A stretch of 64,000 nucleotides of DNA, taken from NCBI RefSeq assembly GCF_030649675.1, contig NZ_JAUTDR010000007.1:62001-126000 (forward strand), written 5' to 3'. This document shows positions 37,143 through 45,744 of this stretch, in pieces. Under the pieces are notes generated by a model. That model made no database searches. It saw nothing but the letters and a program-made list of their open reading frames with translations, and had not been told where the DNA came from. The translations under genes were made by a program, and so were the position numbers. Every line of letters begins with the position of its first letter. The stretch's first letter is position 1. The stretch is from Haliea sp. E1-2-M8 (GTDB lineage Bacteria; Pseudomonadota; Gammaproteobacteria; Pseudomonadales; Halieaceae).

Positions 37143-37825
37143 TATCCAAAGAACGTGGGATTGAAGTAGTGGCGGCCGCTGCGGATATCCAGCAAATAGT
37201 CGACCAGATGCAGGTAATCCTGCTCGTCGTTGGCGAGATCTATCTCGCTGGCATTGACGATCAGTAACGGGGCATCATCGTAATACAGAAAAAACTCACT
37301 GTACACTTCGTTCAGGCGCTCCAGATAGTCGCGTTCAATGGCCTTTTCGTGGGCGATTCCGCGGGCATATATCCGGTCCAGGAGAACGTCGGTGGGCGCC
37401 TGCAGGTACACCACCAGATCGGGCCGTGGCGGCTCGATCAGCAACTGCTGGTAGACCTTCTGGTAGAGCCGGTATTCGTCGCTATCCAGGTTGACGCGGG
37501 CGAACAGGGGATCCTTCTCGATCAGGAAATCCGCCACCAGCACGGGCGCGAAAATGTCTTTTTGCCGCAGATCCTCAATCTTTTGCGCCCGCTGGAACAG
37601 GAAAAACAGCTGGGTCGCCAGCGCGGCCTGGCGCCGGTTGCGGTAGAAGCGTTCCAGGAACGGATTGTGGTCCGCGTCTTCCAGCAGGGTGTCGTGGCCA
37701 AAGGTGGCAGCCAGACGGCGGGCGAGAGTGGTCTTGCCCACCCCGATTGGGCCTTCCACGGCAATATAGGGCGGCGGGCTGCGGCCTTTCAGGTCAACGC
37801 CGGTGGGCTGATTGTCTGCGTTCAA
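37142..37825 (-). CDS. Deoxynucleoside (deoxyadenosine/deoxyguanosine) kinase family
   Basis: A 227-residue P-loop kinase with GPIGVGKTTLARRLA, the DRY/ERS-type segment (LLDRIYARGIAHEKAIERDYLERL) and the dNK-family middle region LFFLFQRAQKIEDL. It phosphorylates deoxynucleosides; the exact base preference cannot be read. It lies between folK and panB in a pterin/pantothenate cluster, an arrangement known from other gammaproteobacteria. Confidence 0.88.
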   Translation of the reverse strand: MNADNQPTGVDLKGRSPPPYIAVEGPIGVGKTTLARRLAATFGHDTLLEDADHNPFLERFYRNRRQAALATQLFFLFQRAQKIEDLRQKDIFAPVLVADFLIEKDPLFARVNLDSDEYRLYQKVYQQLLIEPPRPDLVVYLQAPTDVLLDRIYARGIAHEKAIERDYLERLNEVYSEFFLYYDDAPLLIVNASEIDLANDEQDYLHLVDYLLDIRSGRHYFNPTFFG

Positions 37826-37839
37826 GGCCAGAGCTCCGG

Positions 37840-38349
37840 TCAGTGCTGCGGGTGATAATCGAGTGTGATGCCGCTGTCCGCAAGCCCGTCCGCGGGGCAG
37901 TTGGACAGCAGGGCCGCCAGCGTCTCCCCTGAAGGGAGGACAAAGTCGGCAGCACAGAGTTCGGCGAGAGGATAAAGGACGAAGTGGCGCTGCGCCATCG
38001 CCGGGTGCGGCACCTGTAGCCTGGGCGAGCAGATCTGTTGGTCGCCGTACAGCAGGAGGTCCAGATCCAGGGTGCGTGGCCCCCAGTGGATAGCACGCTC
38101 CCGGCCCTGGGCGTGTTCGATTGCCTGCAAGCGGTCCAGCAGGGTCTCTGCCGGCAGCGAGGTGTCGATGGCCACCACTGCGTTGAGATAGTCGGGCTGC
38201 GGGCCAGGACCGACGGCGGCGCTGCGCACCACCGATGAGCCGGCGATAATCCGAATCTGCGTCTCCGCAGCCATGGCGTCAGCGGCAGCCTGCAGCTGAC
38301 GCGCCGGATTCTCGAGGTTGCTGCCCAGCGCGATGTAGGCGACCGGCAT
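37840..38349 (-). CDS. folK: 2-amino-4-hydroxy-6-hydroxymethyldihydropteridine diphosphokinase
   Basis: A 169-residue folate-pathway pyrophosphokinase. Conserved segments are YIALGSNLENP, the catalytic ERAIHWGPRTLDLDLLLYG and the PHPAMAQRHFVLYPLAEL signature. Its ATG overlaps the pcnB stop (TGATG), so it is translationally coupled to pcnB. Confidence 0.96.
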   Translation of the reverse strand: MPVAYIALGSNLENPARQLQAAADAMAAETQIRIIAGSSVVRSAAVGPGPQPDYLNAVVAIDTSLPAETLLDRLQAIEHAQGRERAIHWGPRTLDLDLLLYGDQQICSPRLQVPHPAMAQRHFVLYPLAELCAADFVLPSGETLAALLSNCPADGLADSGITLDYHPQH

Positions 38350-39761
38350 CAGGACGTTGCGGGACGCCGCTTGCGCGGGCGGCGCCGACGCGGGCGGCCA
38401 CCTGCGCCATCGCCTGCCTCTTCACTGTCGCTGTCAAGCATGGGCAGGTTCTGGTTCTCCGGCAGGGTCTGGAGTTCGGTCCAGAAAGCGCCCACATCCC
38501 CGGTTTCCTCGCCAACCTGCTCGCGCAGCAGCAGGAAATCGTAGGCGGCGCGGAAGCGGCGGTTCTGCAGCAGTTCCCGGGCCTTGCGGCTGTTGCCCCG
38601 TTGCAGGCGCAGCTGGAACTCCCAGATCTCGCGCATCGGCATGCTGAAGCGGCGGGGGATGGACAGGGTCTGCAGGGCGCTGGCGATAACCTGCTGGGCG
38701 GCATTGTGCATGGCTGTCATGGGCGGATCGCCGCGGTCGCGCAACTGCTCCGCGAGGCGGTCGGTCACCGGCCACAGCAGGGCTGCCAGCAGGAAGGCAG
38801 GAGTGACCGGCTTGCCCTCCTGGATGCGCTGGTCAGTGCTGCGCATCGCGGCCTGTACCAGGGCCATGGCCACGCTGTCCTGGCGGATTTCGTAGTCGCT
38901 GTCCGGGAACAGATAGCGCAGCAGGTCGTTCTCCATGAGCTGTTCCAGGGTGCGTTCGGCGTAGCCGGAAAAGAACAGCTTGAGGAATTCGTCGAACAGG
39001 CGCGCGGAGGGAATCTCGCGCAGCAGGTGGGCGCAGCGCGGGATGGCGGTTGCGGTCTCGTCCTCGATAGTGAATTCCAGCTTGGCGGCAAACCGCGCCG
39101 CCCGCAGCATGCGCACGGGATCCTCGCGGAAGCGGACCTCCGGCTCGCCGATGATGCAAACGCTGCGCTGTTCCAGGTCCTGCATGCCGTGAACGTGGTC
39201 ATAGACGGCGAAGTTTGCGGCGTCGTAGTAGAGGGCATTGACCGTGAGATCGCGGCGCACGGCATCTTCTTCCAGCGTGCCGAACACGTTGTCGCGCAGC
39301 AAGAGGCCCTGGTCGGACTGGTGCGACGCCTTGCCGCGGCCGGAAGCCGGTTCGCTGTCATGGTGACCGCGGAAGGTGGTCACTTCTATGACTTCACGTC
39401 CGAAGCGCACATGCACGATGCGGAAGCGCCGGCCAATGATGCGTGAGTTGCGGAAGATGGCGTGTACTTCCTCCGGCGTGGCATCGGTGGCGATGTCGAA
39501 GTCCTTGGGGTGGCCGCCCAGCAGCAGGTCGCGTACGGCGCCGCCGACAAGATAGGCCTGGTGATCACTGCTGCGCAGCCGCGCCATGACCTTGAGCGCT
39601 CCGTCGCTAATGTTCTTGCGGGATATGCAGTGCTGATCCCTGGGGATGACCTTCAAACGATGTTTGCCTTGTGCGAAACGAAAATCAGGGCGCAGTTTAA
39701 CACAATGGCTCGTTTTCGGTGTGGTGGGAGATAGCTTGAAAGCAAGTGACAGGGAAGACAT
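38349..39761 (-). CDS. pcnB: Poly(A) polymerase I
   Basis: Adds poly(A) tails that mark RNAs for decay. The 470-residue protein has the class II nucleotidyltransferase motifs LVGGAVRDLLLGGHPKDFDIA and FRIVHVRFG. The RNA-binding head domain follows, and the C-terminus is very basic (RRRRPRKRR). GGGGAAG precedes ATG 39761. The first 45 residues before IPRDQHCISRKN are poorly conserved, so a shorter start cannot be excluded. The start codon and ribosome site lie inside a 20-base palindrome. Confidence 0.94.
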   Translation of the reverse strand: MSSLSLAFKLSPTTPKTSHCVKLRPDFRFAQGKHRLKVIPRDQHCISRKNISDGALKVMARLRSSDHQAYLVGGAVRDLLLGGHPKDFDIATDATPEEVHAIFRNSRIIGRRFRIVHVRFGREVIEVTTFRGHHDSEPASGRGKASHQSDQGLLLRDNVFGTLEEDAVRRDLTVNALYYDAANFAVYDHVHGMQDLEQRSVCIIGEPEVRFREDPVRMLRAARFAAKLEFTIEDETATAIPRCAHLLREIPSARLFDEFLKLFFSGYAERTLEQLMENDLLRYLFPDSDYEIRQDSVAMALVQAAMRSTDQRIQEGKPVTPAFLLAALLWPVTDRLAEQLRDRGDPPMTAMHNAAQQVIASALQTLSIPRRFSMPMREIWEFQLRLQRGNSRKARELLQNRRFRAAYDFLLLREQVGEETGDVGAFWTELQTLPENQNLPMLDSDSEEAGDGAGGRPRRRRPRKRRPATS

Positions 39762-39771
39762 ATGTCTTCCC
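39752..39771 (-). promoter_or_regulatory. Perfect palindrome covering the pcnB ribosome-binding site and start codon
   Basis: GGGAAGACATATGTCTTCCC is a perfect 20-base inverted repeat whose centre falls on the pcnB ATG. In RNA a stem would hide both the ribosome site and the start codon. As DNA it could be an operator. A near copy of its 3' flank, TCTTCCCC(A/G)TCCAGGTC, occurs at 39765-39781 and again at 39861-39877. Confidence 0.6.
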
Positions 39772-39937
39772 CATCCAGGTCTCAGTGGATCGTTATTGTT
39801 ATCCGGGCAATGCTATTGTTGTTGTGTTAGCCGTCAGGCCTGAAATTGAGGGGGAAGGATTCTTCCCCGTCCAGGTCCATAGTTTTGCTCTGTTATTGTT
39901 ATTACGGCTTTGGTGTTATTTTTATTGTTGTTGCCAC
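39772..39937 (-). ncRNA. Candidate CrcZ-like Hfq/Crc-sequestering small RNA
   Basis: Minus-strand RNA predicted to start near 39936 from the sigma-54 promoter and to run toward pcnB. It carries four A-rich clusters of the AANAANAA type: AACAACAATAA (39914-39932), AATAACAATAA (39891-39904), AACAACAAT (39814-39828) and AACAATAAC (39792-39802). A stem GGGGAAG/CTTCCCC occupies 39851-39868. In Pseudomonas the CrcZ RNA, located between cbrB and pcnB, carries several such motifs, sequesters Hfq with Crc and relieves catabolite repression. The 3' end is uncertain (no T-run) and may lie within pcnB. Confidence 0.7.
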
Positions 39938-39946
39938 CTGTATTAC

Positions 39947-39962
39947 TGCAGAGCCCGTGCCA
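39947..39962 (-). promoter_or_regulatory. Sigma-54 (-24/-12) promoter
   Basis: On the minus strand TGGCACGGGCTCTGCA matches the consensus TGGCACGRNNNTTGCW at all but one position, with correct 10-base spacing between GG and GC. It faces pcnB and lies directly downstream of a gene for a GAFTGA-containing sigma-54 activator. Confidence 0.8.
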
Positions 39963-40038
39963 ATTAACTAATAATCTTTAACAATCAGTGGGTTAGCGGA
40001 AAAATGAGGGTTTTGGGCACGCCTAATTTCCATTAGTT

Positions 40039-40085
40039 GTTACGCTTCTACTCCGCTTGGTGTTACACCGCACGAAAGTGGTAAC
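40039..40085 (-). promoter_or_regulatory. Upstream activator sites (GTTAC/GTAAC inverted repeat plus half-site)
   Basis: GTTAC (40062-40066) and GTAAC (40081-40085) form an inverted repeat with a 14-base gap. A further GTTAC lies at 40039-40043. They sit roughly 75-120 bases upstream of the -24 box, the usual enhancer distance for NtrC-type activators, and probably bind the CbrB-like regulator (inferred). Confidence 0.55.
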
Positions 40086-40087
40086 GC

Positions 40088-41515
40088 TCAGGGTGCCGCT
40101 TTTCGGCGCCGGCTGCTGCTGCCCGCGCTTTTTTTGCGGGGAATTTCGAAGCGCTGACGGCGCTCCCAGAGGCACTTGCGACTGATGCCCAGCTTCTGGG
40201 CCAGTTCTGTCTCGCTCATGGAGTCCTGGTGTTCCAGCACGAAGCGCTGGAAGTAATCTTCCAGCGACAGATCCTCGGCGGGATCCGAGGTGATGCTGCG
40301 CGGGGTATGCATCGCGGGTAACTGTATGCTGTGACTGCCATGTCCCCGAATCCGGTTGATATTCACCAGTTCCAGGTCTATCCCCAGGGCTTCGTTGTCA
40401 ATTTCGCTGCTTTCCGACAACACCACCGCACGCTCAATGGCATGCTCCAGTTCCCGTACGTTGCCCGGCCACTGGTAGGTGGTAATCGCCTGGATGGCCC
40501 GGGGAGACAGCTCCATGGTGCCCTTGCCCAGGCGCTCGGCCTGCACCTGCAACATCTTCTCCGCCAGGTGCAGAATATCCTTGCCGCGCTCGCGCAGCGG
40601 CGGCAGTTGCAGGCGCAGCACATTGATCCGGTAGTAAAGATCCTGGCGGAACAGGCCCTCTGCCGACAGTACATGCAGATTGCGGTGAGTGGCGCAGATC
40701 AGGCGGACATTGACTTTGCGCGAGTGCACCGAGCCGATGCGGCGGATTTCCCCCTCCTGGATGAAGCGCAGCAGACGTGCCTGCGCCTCCATCGGCAACT
40801 CCCCGATTTCGTCCAGGAACAGGGTGCCGCCGTCGGCGGCTTCGATCAGGCCCATGCGGCTGGCATTGGCGCCGGTGAAGGCGCCTTTTTCGTAGCCGAA
40901 AAGTTCCGATTCGATCAGGGTGTCGGGAATCGCGGCGCAGTTCACGCAGATCAGGGTCTTGTCGACACGCTTGCTGTGCTGGTGGACACTGCGGGCAACC
41001 AGCTCCTTGCCGGTCCCGGTCTCGCCCAGTACCAACACCGTGGAATCGGTGGGGGAGACTTTGCGAATGTGCTCGGACAGGGTCACCATCGCGGAACAAT
41101 TGCCGATGATGCCGGTCACCCGGTCGGCAGCACCACCGCTGGCAGCGGGTTCGCCCCCGCGGGTGGGGTGGTCGGCGATAATCCGCTCCACGGCAGCGAC
41201 CATGTCGCTATGGTCAAAAGGTTTCGCGATATAGTCGACGGCGCCCATGCGCATGGAATCCACCGCCGAGCGCAGGCTGGCGTAGCTGGTCATGATCAGC
41301 ACCGGCACGTCGCCGGCTTTCTTGATCAGGTCGGTGCCCGGTGCCCCGGGCAGGCGCAGGTCGGAAATGATGAGATCGAAATCGGTCAGGCTGTGCTTGG
41401 ATTCGGCTTCCTGTACCGACGCGGCCTCCGCGACCTGGTAGTTATGGCGCTCCAGCAGGCGCCGCAGGGCGGTCCTGATGACCGACTCGTCTTCCACCAC
41501 CAGTATCTGTTGCAT
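40088..41515 (-). CDS. cbrB: Sigma-54-dependent response regulator, CbrB-like
   Basis: A 475-residue NtrC-family activator. The receiver domain (1-120) has the phosphoacceptor Asp in LIISDLRLPG and the Lys in YIAKPFD. The AAA+ domain (about 150-390) has GETGTGKELVARSV and the sigma-54-contacting GAFTGA. A Fis-type helix-turn-helix ends the protein (LAQKLGISRKCLWERRQRF). It follows the SSS-domain kinase gene and precedes the sRNA and pcnB, the same order as cbrAB-crcZ-pcnB of Pseudomonas, where the system controls carbon/nitrogen balance. Confidence 0.9.
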   Translation of the reverse strand: MQQILVVEDESVIRTALRRLLERHNYQVAEAASVQEAESKHSLTDFDLIISDLRLPGAPGTDLIKKAGDVPVLIMTSYASLRSAVDSMRMGAVDYIAKPFDHSDMVAAVERIIADHPTRGGEPAASGGAADRVTGIIGNCSAMVTLSEHIRKVSPTDSTVLVLGETGTGKELVARSVHQHSKRVDKTLICVNCAAIPDTLIESELFGYEKGAFTGANASRMGLIEAADGGTLFLDEIGELPMEAQARLLRFIQEGEIRRIGSVHSRKVNVRLICATHRNLHVLSAEGLFRQDLYYRINVLRLQLPPLRERGKDILHLAEKMLQVQAERLGKGTMELSPRAIQAITTYQWPGNVRELEHAIERAVVLSESSEIDNEALGIDLELVNINRIRGHGSHSIQLPAMHTPRSITSDPAEDLSLEDYFQRFVLEHQDSMSETELAQKLGISRKCLWERRQRFEIPRKKSAGSSSRRRKAAP

Positions 41516-41607
41516 GCAGTGTTACCTCTCGGCCGCTGGATGCCCAACATACTCCTGTGCGTCTCATTTTTCCAGTCAGAACAGGGGCTTGTACCTGTCA
41601 CCCCGGG

Positions 41608-44583
41608 TTACACCTGGAACTCGTTACGGTAACTGCACAGCGGCAGTTGCAATATGACCCGGGTACCCGGACGCTCCGGCGGTCCCACCGGGCTCTGGAT
41701 CTGGACGCTGCCAGCCATGTCTTCCATGATGCTGTAGACGAGCGCGAGGCCCAGTCCGGTACCTTCGCCCGGTTCCTTGGTGGTGAAAAAGGGCTCGAAG
41801 ACCTGGCTCTGTATGTCCGCGGGAATGCCGCTGCCCTCGTCCTCCACCTCAATTACTACCCTGTCCCGGCTGTTGCTGGCGCGTACCAGTACCCGGGCTC
41901 CGGGTTCGCTGGCATCGCGGGCATTGCCCAGCAGGTTGACGAAGACCTGCAGCAGACGCTGGGCATCGGCCAGTACCAATACCTCGCGGTCGCAGTGGTT
42001 GTCGAATTGCAGTGGCCTTGCCTGATGGTCCAGCTGTAGCAGGTGGACGGCCTCGTCCACGCAGTCCGCAAGATTGCAGGGCTCCAGGTGGACGTCCCCG
42101 GTGCCGGAGCCGATATGGGAGAAATTCACCAGTGAGTCCACGATCCGGCTGATGCGACCGGTCTGCTTCAGAATATCCCGGGCGGTATCCTGTACCTCGG
42201 CGGGATCCTCCACAAACTCCAGGTTTTGCGCCAGGCAGGCGATACCGGTGATCGGGTTGCCAATCTCGTGCGCGACACCGGCTGCGAGACGGCCAATGGA
42301 GGCCAGGCGTTCGCTGTGCAGAAGTTCCTGCTCCAGCCGCTCGTAGTCGGAGATATCCTCCACCAGCAGGAGCTGGTCGCCATCCGGATCGCCGCCGGCG
42401 CTGGCCTTGTGCAGGCTGATCCAGCGCGAGAGCCCGTCACCCAGGGCAACCTCCCGCTTCAATATGGTGTCCGCGTCTTCGCGCAGGAAATCGTCAATAA
42501 TCTGGCGCCAGGGTGAGGGCAGAGAGTCGAGCACAGAACCCAGTACCGCGGAGGAGGGGATGTCGGTAATCCGCTGCATACTGCGGTTCCACAGCAGTAG
42601 CTCGCCGTCGGGCGCCAGCGAACAGACGCCGATGGGCAGGTTGTCCAGGGTCTGCCGATAGTGCCGGCGCAGGTTGTCCAGCTCCGCGGCCAGGCCGGTG
42701 AACTGGCCGCCGACCTGATCCAGCCGGCGTTCAATCAGGAAAATGTCCTCCGCGCTGCCGCCGGGTTTGGCGGCAAAGGGGATGCAGCGGTTGACGATAT
42801 TGTAGGCCACCGCCGGTCCCAGCAGCCCCGATAGGTTGGCCTCAATCCGGCCGCGCAGGCGGCGCAGGGCGTAGGGGCGAATTTCGCGCGCGTCAAACTG
42901 GAGTTCTTCCAGCGCCCGGGCGACTTCTGAGCGAGCGGTGGCTTCCCCCAGGGACACTGCCAGGCGCTCGCTGAATTCACCGGCGCTGTGCACGGTGAGG
43001 GTGCGGCGGGCAGGTCGGTTGAGCACATCCATGGAGCAGATCTCCGCCGCCACCCGTTCCTCCTCGGTGGTCTCGGACAGCAGCGACACACTGATGAACA
43101 GGGCCAGGTTGACCCCCAGTGCCGCCAGGCTGGCCACTGCCCAGGCATTGTCACTGCTGGTAAACCAGTGCCCGGCCGCCAGTGCCAGCCAGTCCGGCTG
43201 CGGGATGCCCAGCGCGGGCAGTAGCAACAGCAGGAACCAGGCCGCCAGGCCACCGACCAGGCCGCTGACAAGTCCCTTGCGATTGGCGCCGGCCCAATAG
43301 GGGGTGGCGACGATGCACGGCAAGAATTGCAGGGTACCGGCAAAGGCCACCAGACCGAGCTGAGCCAGGCTCTGTTTGCCGTTGACCGCCATGAAAAAAC
43401 CGTAGCCGGCGCCGATGAGCAGGGTGATCAGGCCGCGCCGCAGCCACTTGAGCTGGTCGTAGAGGCTCTGGTCCGCGCGAATCTGCAGCAACTGCCGGGG
43501 CAGGATGAGGTGATTCAGGCACATGTTGGCCAGCGCCAGGGTGGCTACGATAATGGCGGTGCTGGCGGCGGACAGGCCGGCGACAAAAGCCAGCGCGGCG
43601 AAACCCGGGGACTGCAGGCCAATGCCGATGGCGAGCCCGGTGTAGCCTGCCGGCAAATCGTGCTCCAGGCGCATGCCGGCCCAGGCCAGCGGCAGCACCG
43701 GCAGGGCCAGTAACAACAGGTACAGCGGCAGCCCCCAGCTGGCGGCGCGCAGGTCCTGTGATTCCTTGTTCTCGGCGAAAGCCATGTGAAAAATGTGTGG
43801 CATGCACACGGCGCCGGCGAAGAACACCAGCAGCAGCACCCGGGCCGCATCCCCCGCGACCGGCTGTGCCACCACGTTGCGCGCCTCGGGAGTTGCTGCC
43901 AGCCAGGCATTGAGCCCGGCAAAGCCGCCGAAGACTTCGCTCACCGCGATCCACATCATCGCCAGCATGGCCGCGAGCTTGACCAGGGATTCGAACGCCA
44001 CCGCGGTCACCAGCCCGATGTTGCGCCGCTCGGAGGTCAGGTTGCGGGTCCCGAACAGGATAGAGAAGACGATAATGATCACGCAGAATATCAGTGCCAG
44101 GGTGTCCTGGCGCTGGGCAGCCGGCATCAGCCGGTCCGGGGCGCCGGCGAGGATGTGGATGCTGTCCGCCACGGCCTGGATCTGCAGGGCCAGCAGCGGC
44201 ATCAGGGTCAGGCACATGGCCAGCGTGACCGCGGCCCCTACCCGGTGGCTGCGAAACCGAAATGTCAGTACGTCGGCCAGGGAAGCGAGTTGGTACACCC
44301 GGCACAGGCGGAGCAAGGGCAGTAACAGCAGGGTGGCCACCAGGAACATGAGCACCACGCCGAGGTAGTACAGGAGATAGCCATAGCCATAGCGATAGGC
44401 TAGTTCGAAGATGGCGTTGCTGGCCATGGCTCCGGCAATGACCGCCAGTGACAGCACATAGGTAGCCGGATGATGCGTGACTGCGCGGGGGAGAATGCCG
44501 CGCTCGGCCAGGTGTGCAACCAGAAACAGCACCAGCAGGTAGGCGACAATCGCCAGCAGGATTTCCGGCAGGCTAAAGCTCAT
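41608..44583 (-). CDS. cbrA: Sodium/solute-symporter-domain sensor histidine kinase, CbrA-like
   Basis: A 991-residue hybrid protein. An N-terminal SSS transporter-like domain with about 13 membrane segments (1-500) is followed by a STAC-like linker (about 515-610) and a PAS domain (about 660-740). The kinase core has the His box LAAGVAHEIGNPITGIA, N box NLLGNARDASE, and G boxes DEGSGIPADIQSQ and GTGLGLALVYS. This is the CbrA architecture; histidine is the known transported solute for some CbrA proteins but not established here. Its ATG lies inside the last codons of the small upstream gene, implying coupled translation. Confidence 0.92.
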   Translation of the reverse strand: MSFSLPEILLAIVAYLLVLFLVAHLAERGILPRAVTHHPATYVLSLAVIAGAMASNAIFELAYRYGYGYLLYYLGVVLMFLVATLLLLPLLRLCRVYQLASLADVLTFRFRSHRVGAAVTLAMCLTLMPLLALQIQAVADSIHILAGAPDRLMPAAQRQDTLALIFCVIIIVFSILFGTRNLTSERRNIGLVTAVAFESLVKLAAMLAMMWIAVSEVFGGFAGLNAWLAATPEARNVVAQPVAGDAARVLLLVFFAGAVCMPHIFHMAFAENKESQDLRAASWGLPLYLLLLALPVLPLAWAGMRLEHDLPAGYTGLAIGIGLQSPGFAALAFVAGLSAASTAIIVATLALANMCLNHLILPRQLLQIRADQSLYDQLKWLRRGLITLLIGAGYGFFMAVNGKQSLAQLGLVAFAGTLQFLPCIVATPYWAGANRKGLVSGLVGGLAAWFLLLLLPALGIPQPDWLALAAGHWFTSSDNAWAVASLAALGVNLALFISVSLLSETTEEERVAAEICSMDVLNRPARRTLTVHSAGEFSERLAVSLGEATARSEVARALEELQFDAREIRPYALRRLRGRIEANLSGLLGPAVAYNIVNRCIPFAAKPGGSAEDIFLIERRLDQVGGQFTGLAAELDNLRRHYRQTLDNLPIGVCSLAPDGELLLWNRSMQRITDIPSSAVLGSVLDSLPSPWRQIIDDFLREDADTILKREVALGDGLSRWISLHKASAGGDPDGDQLLLVEDISDYERLEQELLHSERLASIGRLAAGVAHEIGNPITGIACLAQNLEFVEDPAEVQDTARDILKQTGRISRIVDSLVNFSHIGSGTGDVHLEPCNLADCVDEAVHLLQLDHQARPLQFDNHCDREVLVLADAQRLLQVFVNLLGNARDASEPGARVLVRASNSRDRVVIEVEDEGSGIPADIQSQVFEPFFTTKEPGEGTGLGLALVYSIMEDMAGSVQIQSPVGPPERPGTRVILQLPLCSYRNEFQV

Positions 44584-44749
44584 CCGGGTACCTGCGGAAC
44601 TGGTTCCACCAGGCCGCGAAAATGGCCGCGAGCCAGAGTAGGAAGGGCCGGTACCAGTCCGATTCCGGCCCCCACAGCCACTGCTCTATCGCCGGTAGAA
44701 AAATGAAGGCCAGCCCCATGAGCAGGAGCAGGGCCCGGTTGATGTACAT
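44573..44749 (-). CDS. Small two-helix membrane protein overlapping cbrA (CbrX-like)
   Basis: A 58-residue protein starting MYINRALLLLMGLAFIFLP and ending NQFRRYPDEL, with two hydrophobic helices (about 6-20 and 35-48) separated by a Trp-rich polar turn. Its last codons overlap the cbrA start by 11 bases. In Pseudomonas a small gene overlapping the front of cbrA (called cbrX) is reported to be co-translated with it; the equivalence rests on position and size from memory. The regularity of the hydrophobic pattern and the overlap argue it is real although short. Confidence 0.8.
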   Translation of the reverse strand: MYINRALLLLMGLAFIFLPAIEQWLWGPESDWYRPFLLWLAAIFAAWWNQFRRYPDEL

Positions 44750-44813
44750 ACTGGGTGCCCCCGGCTGCCGTGGCCATGGATACTACTGAAGCACTGTCAG
44801 CGGGTAAAGCGCC

Positions 44814-45704
44814 TCAATGCCCTGCGGTCACCGCCGGCGCCCGGACCAGGTTGAGAGGAGACCAGTGCGCCACAGCAAAGTCCAGCAGTGCCCGGGTGTT
44901 GTTGACGCCGGCGGGCGGTGCCGGCTGCCCGAGGTAGTGCAGGGCCAGACGCAGATTGTCCGGCGCCGCGGCATCGTCCAGCGCCGGCGCCAGGTTCTGC
45001 TTGCTGAGCTTCTGGCCCGCATTGTCGGCAAGGACCGGGATGTGGGCGTAGCGTGGCCGCGGGTAGCCCAGCAACTGCTGCAACAGGTGCTGGCGCGGGG
45101 TCGAATCCAGCAGGTCGGCGCCGCGCACGACATCGGTGATCTCCTGGTAGGCGTCGTCCACCACGACCGCCAGTTGGTAGGCGTAGAGGCCGTCCTTGCG
45201 GCGGACCACGAAATCCGTGAGCTGCCGCCCCAGCGGCCAGTGCTGGGGGCCCTGCCAGGGATCCAGCCACTGGCTCTCGAAGTCGGCGGGAACCGCGACC
45301 CGCAGTGCGCTGGGGCCGTCGGGGGCCGCCTGCCGACTCCGGCAATCGCGCTGGCAGCTGCCCTCGGGCCCGAGCTCGCGCCGGCTGCAGGCACACGCGA
45401 ACAGGTGGCCGCCACTGCGCAGTGCGGCCAGCGCGGCATCATAGGCGGCGCTGCGTCGGCTCTGCCAGAGGATGTCCCCATCCCACTGCAGCCCGTGCTG
45501 TACCAGGCTGTGGAGGATAGCGGCGGTGGCGCCGGGCTGCTCCCGGGGCGGGTCGATGTCCTCGATACGCAGCAGCCAGAGACCGCCGGCGCTGCGGGCG
45601 TGGAGCAGGCTTGCCAGCGCGGCAACCAGGGAGCCCAGGTGTAGCGGGCCGGTGGGGGACGGGGCAAACCGCCCGCGGTAGTTTCCGGGTCGGGTCGGGG
45701 CCAT
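44814..45704 (-). CDS. gluQ: Glutamyl-Q tRNA(Asp) synthetase
   Basis: A 296-residue truncated GluRS paralogue that attaches glutamate to queuosine in tRNA-Asp. It has the HIGH-like FAPSPTGPLHLGSL, zinc-ligand Cys residues in FACACSRRELG and QRDCRSR, and the KMSKS-like KLSKQN, and lacks an anticodon-binding domain, as expected. ATG 45704 is chosen; a TTG two codons upstream is possible. It lies immediately downstream of dksA, as in other gammaproteobacteria. Confidence 0.94.
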   Translation of the reverse strand: MAPTRPGNYRGRFAPSPTGPLHLGSLVAALASLLHARSAGGLWLLRIEDIDPPREQPGATAAILHSLVQHGLQWDGDILWQSRRSAAYDAALAALRSGGHLFACACSRRELGPEGSCQRDCRSRQAAPDGPSALRVAVPADFESQWLDPWQGPQHWPLGRQLTDFVVRRKDGLYAYQLAVVVDDAYQEITDVVRGADLLDSTPRQHLLQQLLGYPRPRYAHIPVLADNAGQKLSKQNLAPALDDAAAPDNLRLALHYLGQPAPPAGVNNTRALLDFAVAHWSPLNLVRAPAVTAGH

Positions 45705-45744
45705 CAGCAAAGGCGGGCGGTTTCACTACCGGCCGCCACGGGAT

